From assembly GCA_016200915.1 (NCBI GenBank), contig JACQDV010000031.1, positions 1 to 37,473 of the forward strand: DNA of 37,473 nucleotides, read 5' to 3'. The notes below the pieces were generated by a model. It saw only the letters and a list, made by a program, of their open reading frames with translations. It had not been told where the DNA came from and did not search any database. Made by a program: the position numbers and the translations under genes. Numbering within the stretch: position 1 is the stretch's first letter; each line of letters starts with the position of its first letter. This DNA is from Sphingobacteriales bacterium (GTDB lineage Bacteria > Bacteroidota > Bacteroidia > Chitinophagales > Chitinophagaceae). This document shows, one piece after another, positions 34,416-37,473 of the stretch.

Positions 34416-34501
34416 GTTTATAGTTTATAGTTTTTGGTTTTTAGTTGTTGCTTCAAATAACTTTTTTATTAACCATAAACAATAAACTATAAACCATAAA
34501 C
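34416..34501. repeat. AT-rich inverted repeat
   Basis: Left arm built of repeated GTTTATA units (34416-34446) and right arm of ATAAACTATAAACC units (34470-34501), roughly complementary. It fills the space between the YfiT-like and Nudix genes and may stop transcription or be a dispersed palindrome. Confidence 0.65.
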
Positions 34502-34508
34502 TGAATAA

Positions 34509-35066
34509 ATGAAAAATCTGGAATGGAAGACACTCTCTTCAGAAACCCTTTATAAGGAAACCTGGTTTAAAGTACGCAAGGATACTTGTGAAACTCCCGA
34601 AGGGAAGATTGTTACTCCGTATTATGTGTATGAATTTCCAACCTGGGTTACGGCGCTTGCTTTAACAGAAGATAATAAAGTAATATTAGAAAGACAGTAC
34701 CGTCATGCGGCTGGTATAACTAATTTGGAAATCCCCGGTGGTTGTGTGGATGATGCTGATGATAGTTTAGAAACAGCAGTAAGAAGAGAATTACTGGAAG
34801 AAACTGGTTATACATTTTCATCTGTTGAATATTTAGGTAAGACTTCTTCTAATCCATCTACCAACAGCAACTGGATGCATATGTTTTTGATGAAGGGAGG
34901 AGTGAAGGTGAAAGAACAGGAATTAGATCATGGGGAAGAGATAGAAGTGCTTTTATATTCTATTGATGAAGTGAAACAATTACTTCGTAATAATGAAATT
35001 GTACAGAGTATGCATGTAACTGCGTTACTGTATGGATTGAGCCGGTTGGGTGAATTGAAGTATTAA
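34509..35066 (+). CDS. Nudix hydrolase
   Basis: 185 aa Nudix-fold pyrophosphohydrolase, probably of the ADP-ribose pyrophosphatase type by its N-terminal WKTLSSETLYKETWFKVRKD and the VILERQYRHAAG strand. The Nudix box is IPGGCVDDADDSLETAVRRELLEETGY; the catalytic RELxEETG half is intact, but the first half has Asp where the consensus Glu of Gx5E is expected, with one extra residue. Cytoplasmic. It is separated from neighbours by inverted repeats on both sides and so is likely its own transcription unit. Confidence 0.88.
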   Translation: MKNLEWKTLSSETLYKETWFKVRKDTCETPEGKIVTPYYVYEFPTWVTALALTEDNKVILERQYRHAAGITNLEIPGGCVDDADDSLETAVRRELLEETGYTFSSVEYLGKTSSNPSTNSNWMHMFLMKGGVKVKEQELDHGEEIEVLLYSIDEVKQLLRNNEIVQSMHVTALLYGLSRLGELKY

Positions 35067-35084
35067 TGTCACCCTGATCCCATC

Positions 35085-35125
35085 GAAGGGTTGTTCGGCA
35101 TTTGTACTTTGGTCATCAACCCTTC
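35085..35125 (+). terminator. Hairpin after the Nudix gene
   Basis: Perfect 9 bp inverted repeat GAAGGGTTG (35085-35093) / CAACCCTTC (35117-35125). The surrounding GTCACCCTGA...CATCGAAGGG resembles a palindrome commonly dispersed in Bacteroidota; it may terminate transcription or be such an element. No T-tract follows. Confidence 0.5.
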
Positions 35126-35181
35126 TGCAAGCCTTACAGTAGCCTAACAGGTAAAACGATTATAACAACAACAATCAGTAA

Positions 35182-35676
35182 ATGAAGAAGACAAATAAAA
35201 TTATTCTAACATTATTATTTCCGGTTATACTGTTATTAGTATTTTCAACTGCTGCTAAATCACAGCCTGCACTTCCAAAATACGAACGAACTGTATCAAA
35301 AGAGTTTTATGATAATATTGTTTACCTCGACAGTATATTTTTTGATGCCTATAATAAATGCAACCTTGCCAGAATAGATTCGCTGGTTTCTGAGAATCTT
35401 GAGTTTTATCATGACAGGGGAGGTTTAACTACTTCAAAAAAAGAGATACTGGAAGCTCTTCAAAAAAATATATGCGGAAAGGTAACAAGAGAACTGTTGC
35501 CAGGTAGTATTGAAGTGTATGAAATTCCGGGTTATGGTGCAGTAGAAATGGGTTATCATGGATTTCATAATAACCAGGAAAAAGAAACCGGGCCTACCCA
35601 TTTTGCAAAGTTTGTTGAAATTTGGAAACTTGAAAATGGCAAGTGGAAAATGACAAGGGTGATTAGTTTACATTGA
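35182..35676 (+). CDS. Secreted NTF2-like (DUF4440) protein
   Basis: 164 aa. A long hydrophobic N-terminus (IILTLLFPVILLLVFSTAAKS) ends in an Ala/Ser cleavage site, so the protein is exported or anchored. The mature part is a single NTF2-like cone fold: DSIFFDAYNKCNLARIDSLVSENLEFYHDRGG, KKEILEALQKNICG, then EVYEIPGYGAVEMGYHGFH and KFVEIWKLENGKWKMTRVISLH, the usual last strands of DUF4440 proteins. Function is unknown; many bind a small ligand. Confidence 0.85.
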   Translation: MKKTNKIILTLLFPVILLLVFSTAAKSQPALPKYERTVSKEFYDNIVYLDSIFFDAYNKCNLARIDSLVSENLEFYHDRGGLTTSKKEILEALQKNICGKVTRELLPGSIEVYEIPGYGAVEMGYHGFHNNQEKETGPTHFAKFVEIWKLENGKWKMTRVISLH

Positions 35677-35686
35677 TAAAATGATA

Positions 35687-35829
35687 CCGTCATGTTGACC
35701 GTAGGGAAACATCCGCCTGGCTTTAGTATTAAAGTTCAACAACAGTACAGATACTAAGCATAGTACCACAGTTGATAGATTTCTCAGTCGCAGCTAACAC
35801 ACAAGGCCATAGCTCCTTCGAAATGACGG
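35687..35829. repeat. Dispersed CCGTCAT...ATGACGG palindrome
   Basis: Starts CCGTCATGTTGACCG (35687-) and ends CCTTCGAAATGACGG (-35829), with a GATTTCTC stretch inside. This is a decayed member of the CGTCATTTCGA family of intergenic palindromes common in Bacteroidota. The remaining bases of the 35677-35890 gap show no gene. Confidence 0.7.
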
Positions 35830-35890
35830 TGGTAATTTGCTACCTTCATAACAATCAACCACCAGTGCAATACTTTAAATAACAGGGTAT

Positions 35891-36241
35891 ATGAAATTTT
35901 CTTCATTGGAACCATTTGTTCCATCCGGTAAAAACTTTGAAGCATCCAAACAATTCTTTATGCAGTTGGGGTTCAATGTTAATTGGGATGCAGGTGATTA
36001 TGTTGGGTTTCAAAAAGACGGATGCAAATTCATTCTGCAGAAATTTGATAATAAAGAATTTGCTGAAAACTTTATGATCAGTGTGAAGGTTGATAATGCA
36101 GAAGATTTCTGGAAAGAAGTTTCAGAAAAGAAACTACCAGAGAAGTTTGGAATCAGGATGAGTAACCCAATAGTTCAGCCTTATGGAAAAGAAGTTAATA
36201 TTATAGACCTTGCCGGTGTTTGCTGGCATTTTGTTGAATAA
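35891..36241 (+). CDS. VOC/glyoxalase-family protein
   Basis: 116 aa, one vicinal-oxygen-chelate half-domain pair: LEPFVPSGKNFEASKQFFMQLGFNVNW at the N-terminus, the GCKFILQ strand, and the final VNIIDLAGVCWHFVE. The usual metal-ligand His of VOC proteins are mostly absent (the one in CWHF aside), so it may be a non-enzymatic binding protein of the bleomycin-resistance/glyoxalase type. Cytoplasmic. The RND-pump relic begins only eight bases after its stop, on the other strand. Confidence 0.85.
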   Translation: MKFSSLEPFVPSGKNFEASKQFFMQLGFNVNWDAGDYVGFQKDGCKFILQKFDNKEFAENFMISVKVDNAEDFWKEVSEKKLPEKFGIRMSNPIVQPYGKEVNIIDLAGVCWHFVE

Positions 36242-36248
36242 AGGCTAC

Positions 36249-36676
36249 TCACAGGTGTTTGACACCGGATAGTAAATTAATGCAGGCAAAGTTAAAAAGG
36301 AATTTTTCGTCAAGGCCGGGATCGTTGCTGTAAAGATTCACATACAACAACATGTTAGACTCTTCACGGGAAATTTTTACACCCTCACGAATAACAATAG
36401 GAGGAAGCTTATTGGTTACGGATGCCACCCTGTTTTGAACGTTTAAGGAGCAACATTAGGATCAGTACCCGGGTTAAATACAACCCGGATAGGCGCTTCA
36501 CCGTCGTTACCGGCATTGGAAGCAATATTTTTAATACCGGAAATACCATTGATAGTTCTTTCCAATGGGATCAATACAGCTTTAGCCATTAACACACCAT
36601 TAGCGCCGGGATACTCTGCAGTAACGTTTACTTTTGGCGGTGATATAGAAGGGAACTGGGTAACAACCTTTGTCTA
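36249..36676 (-). pseudogene. Relic of an RND (AcrB-type) efflux pump gene
   Basis: On the minus strand, 36676 to 36249 reads VTQFPSISPPKVNVTAEYPG, ANGVLMAKAVLIPLERTING, ISGIKNIASNAGNDGEAPIR, VVFNPGTDPNVA and, after a one-base deletion near 36450, NVQNRVASVTNKLPPIVIRE, GVKISREESNMLLYVNLYSN, DPGLDEKFLFNFACINLLSG, then a stop. This is the first periplasmic (porter) segment of an RND transporter, equivalent to about residues 33-145 of AcrB. The N-terminal helix and the remaining 900 or so residues are missing and no membrane-fusion partner is adjacent. The plus-strand frame 36516-36722 in the same place is a shadow. Confidence 0.88.
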
Positions 36677-36781
36677 TATTAATACATGTAAAAAGATCAG
36701 TATGCCTTTTGCATCTTGCTGAAATATACCGGAGCAAAATAGCTGTTATAAATACCAGATATTAATTATTGGTTGACGAAA

Positions 36782-37306
36782 CTATAAGTAACGTTCTTTA
36801 ATTATATCAAGGTGATGTTTGTGATGACCATATAAATGATTCACCAGCAATCTTGCCGTAATAGGATAACCATTAGCAGTACCACCATTATCTAATTCAG
36901 CATCGGAAAGACTTTTAATAAATAATATGCTGGCTGTTCGATAAGCATTTAATTGCTCAATAATTTCTGCTATTGGCTTATCATTGGCATGTGCGGCATT
37001 AACAAATAACTCTTCGTCAAAGCCCGGCAAATCAGTTTTGTCGCCACGGCTAAAACGCATGGCCCGGTAAATGATTACTCTTTCACAGTCTGCTAAGTGA
37101 AGCATCAGGTCTTTGATTGTCCATTTGCCCGGAGCATAGCGAAACAGTAATTTATCTTCCGAAAGAGAGCCGATGAGTGAATTTGTTTCTTTCATTATCT
37201 TATCAAGATGCTGAAGCAATAATCCATCATTGGGAACTTTGTCTATGTAATGCTGATAAAAATCAGGAACGCCGCTGGTTGGTTTGGCAATTGTTTTCAT
37301 ATACAT
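36782..37306 (-). CDS. DinB-family protein
   Basis: 174 aa four-helix-bundle protein of the DinB/YfiT superfamily, distinct from the one at 33876-34412. Typical parts: VPDFYQHYIDKVPNDGLLLQHLDKIMKE, the FRYAPGKWTIKDLMLHLADCERVIIYRAMRFSRGD block with a metal-site His (LMLHLAD), and the C-terminal LLVNHLYGHHKHHLDIIKERYL with HHKHH. The start could be the ATG at 37306 or the one two codons later. Function unknown. It is followed by the RND relic and preceded by an insertion-sequence end. Confidence 0.88.
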   Translation of the reverse strand: MYMKTIAKPTSGVPDFYQHYIDKVPNDGLLLQHLDKIMKETNSLIGSLSEDKLLFRYAPGKWTIKDLMLHLADCERVIIYRAMRFSRGDKTDLPGFDEELFVNAAHANDKPIAEIIEQLNAYRTASILFIKSLSDAELDNGGTANGYPITARLLVNHLYGHHKHHLDIIKERYL

Positions 37307-37341
37307 TCTTTGTAGTAAAATTATAGTAAATTTATCACTAT

Positions 37342-37473
37342 TGTCCGACTAAACTACAAATAAAAGGGCAGTTCTAAGGAACCACCCTTAATGGTTATGT
37401 TTGAGTTTCCACACAACAAACAAACCATATGGATAAAGATAGAAGTTTTGTCGGACAGCCACTCTTATCACAG
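37342..37473 (+). mobile_element. Left end of a second IS4-type element, cut by the window
   Basis: TGTCCGAC (37342-37349) begins a stretch with a small hairpin (GGGCAGTTC, GAACCACCC) and then a transposase-like start at 37429; its complement GTCGGACA occurs inside the coding start at 37450-37457. In Bacteroidota, IS4-family elements with DUF4372 transposases often begin with TGTCCGAC. The other end lies outside the window, so the extent is unknown. Confidence 0.55.
37429..37473 (+). CDS. Transposase N-terminus, DUF4372-type (partial)
   Basis: An ATG at 37429 opens a frame that continues to the window end: MDKDRSFVGQPLLSQ. The pattern MDKD..F.GQP..SQ matches the start of IS4-family transposases with an N-terminal DUF4372 domain. 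Only 15 residues are visible. The call depends on this short motif plus the TGTCCGAC end 87 bases upstream. Confidence 0.55.
   Translation, partial: MDKDRSFVGQPLLSQ

Noticed and set aside
36516-36722. Plus-strand open frame of 68 codons
   Set aside because: Antisense shadow of the RND-pump relic.
36782-37306. DinB pair (33876 and 36782) as a recent duplication
   Set aside because: The two proteins belong to the same superfamily but differ throughout; they are not a recent copy.

Overview
The window looks like chromosomal DNA of a Bacteroidota bacterium, most likely Chitinophagaceae or a close relative (inference). The evidence is a type IX secretion (T9SS) adhesin with a gliding-motility type C-terminal domain followed by a PorP/SprF gene, several promoters of the Bacteroidota form TTG-N18-20-TAnnTTTG, lipoproteins ending their signals in a Cys followed by polar residues, WbqC, DUF4403 and YfiT-type DinB families, and moderate-to-low GC. 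No tRNA, rRNA or CRISPR array was seen.

Layout. 1-556: 2.7 tandem copies of a 205-206 bp unit containing an inverted repeat. 637-3210 (minus): an unrecognised gene and dnaK. 3430-7161: a DUF4403 lipoprotein, a GtrA-like membrane protein, a small envelope protein and a glycerophosphodiester phosphodiesterase whose 3' end is duplicated. 7397-12085: a methyltransferase, an LtaS-like sulfatase-superfamily membrane enzyme, a GNAT and a PLP aminotransferase. 12305-14466: a stand-alone glycogen-binding-like domain and a membrane-anchored MutS-like ATPase. 14600-18406: a xylose module, xylB-xylA divergent from an AraC regulator, with a promoter and a possible operator between them. 18424-20040: a cluster of palindromic repeats interrupted by a complete IS4-family (Tn5/IS50-like) insertion sequence. 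20111-22381: an unknown lipoprotein, a decayed fragment of a LEA-like gene, a YCF48-type lipoprotein and the intact LEA-like gene. 22675-29571: wbqC, a 1715-residue T9SS substrate with PKD-like repeats and its PorP/SprF partner. 29726-36241: plus-strand housekeeping and accessory genes (NERD protein, GNAT, CAP, ABC ATPase, FKBP, DinB/YfiT, Nudix, NTF2-like, VOC). 36249-36676: a frameshifted relic of an RND efflux pump. 36782-37306: a DinB protein. 37342 to the end: the left end of a second, different IS4-type element cut by the window edge.

The most coherent functional units are the xylose catabolism cluster and the T9SS adhesin/SprF pair. The most unusual material is in the intergenic DNA: at least seven kinds of palindromic or dispersed repeat, one of which abuts (and may supply) the TAG stop of two unrelated minus-strand genes, an IS sitting at the centre of a palindrome, and three gene relics. 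Several start codons lie only a few bases after a -7 promoter box, pointing to leaderless or very short-leader transcripts. I did not find a clear, wholly new multi-gene defence or metabolic system.
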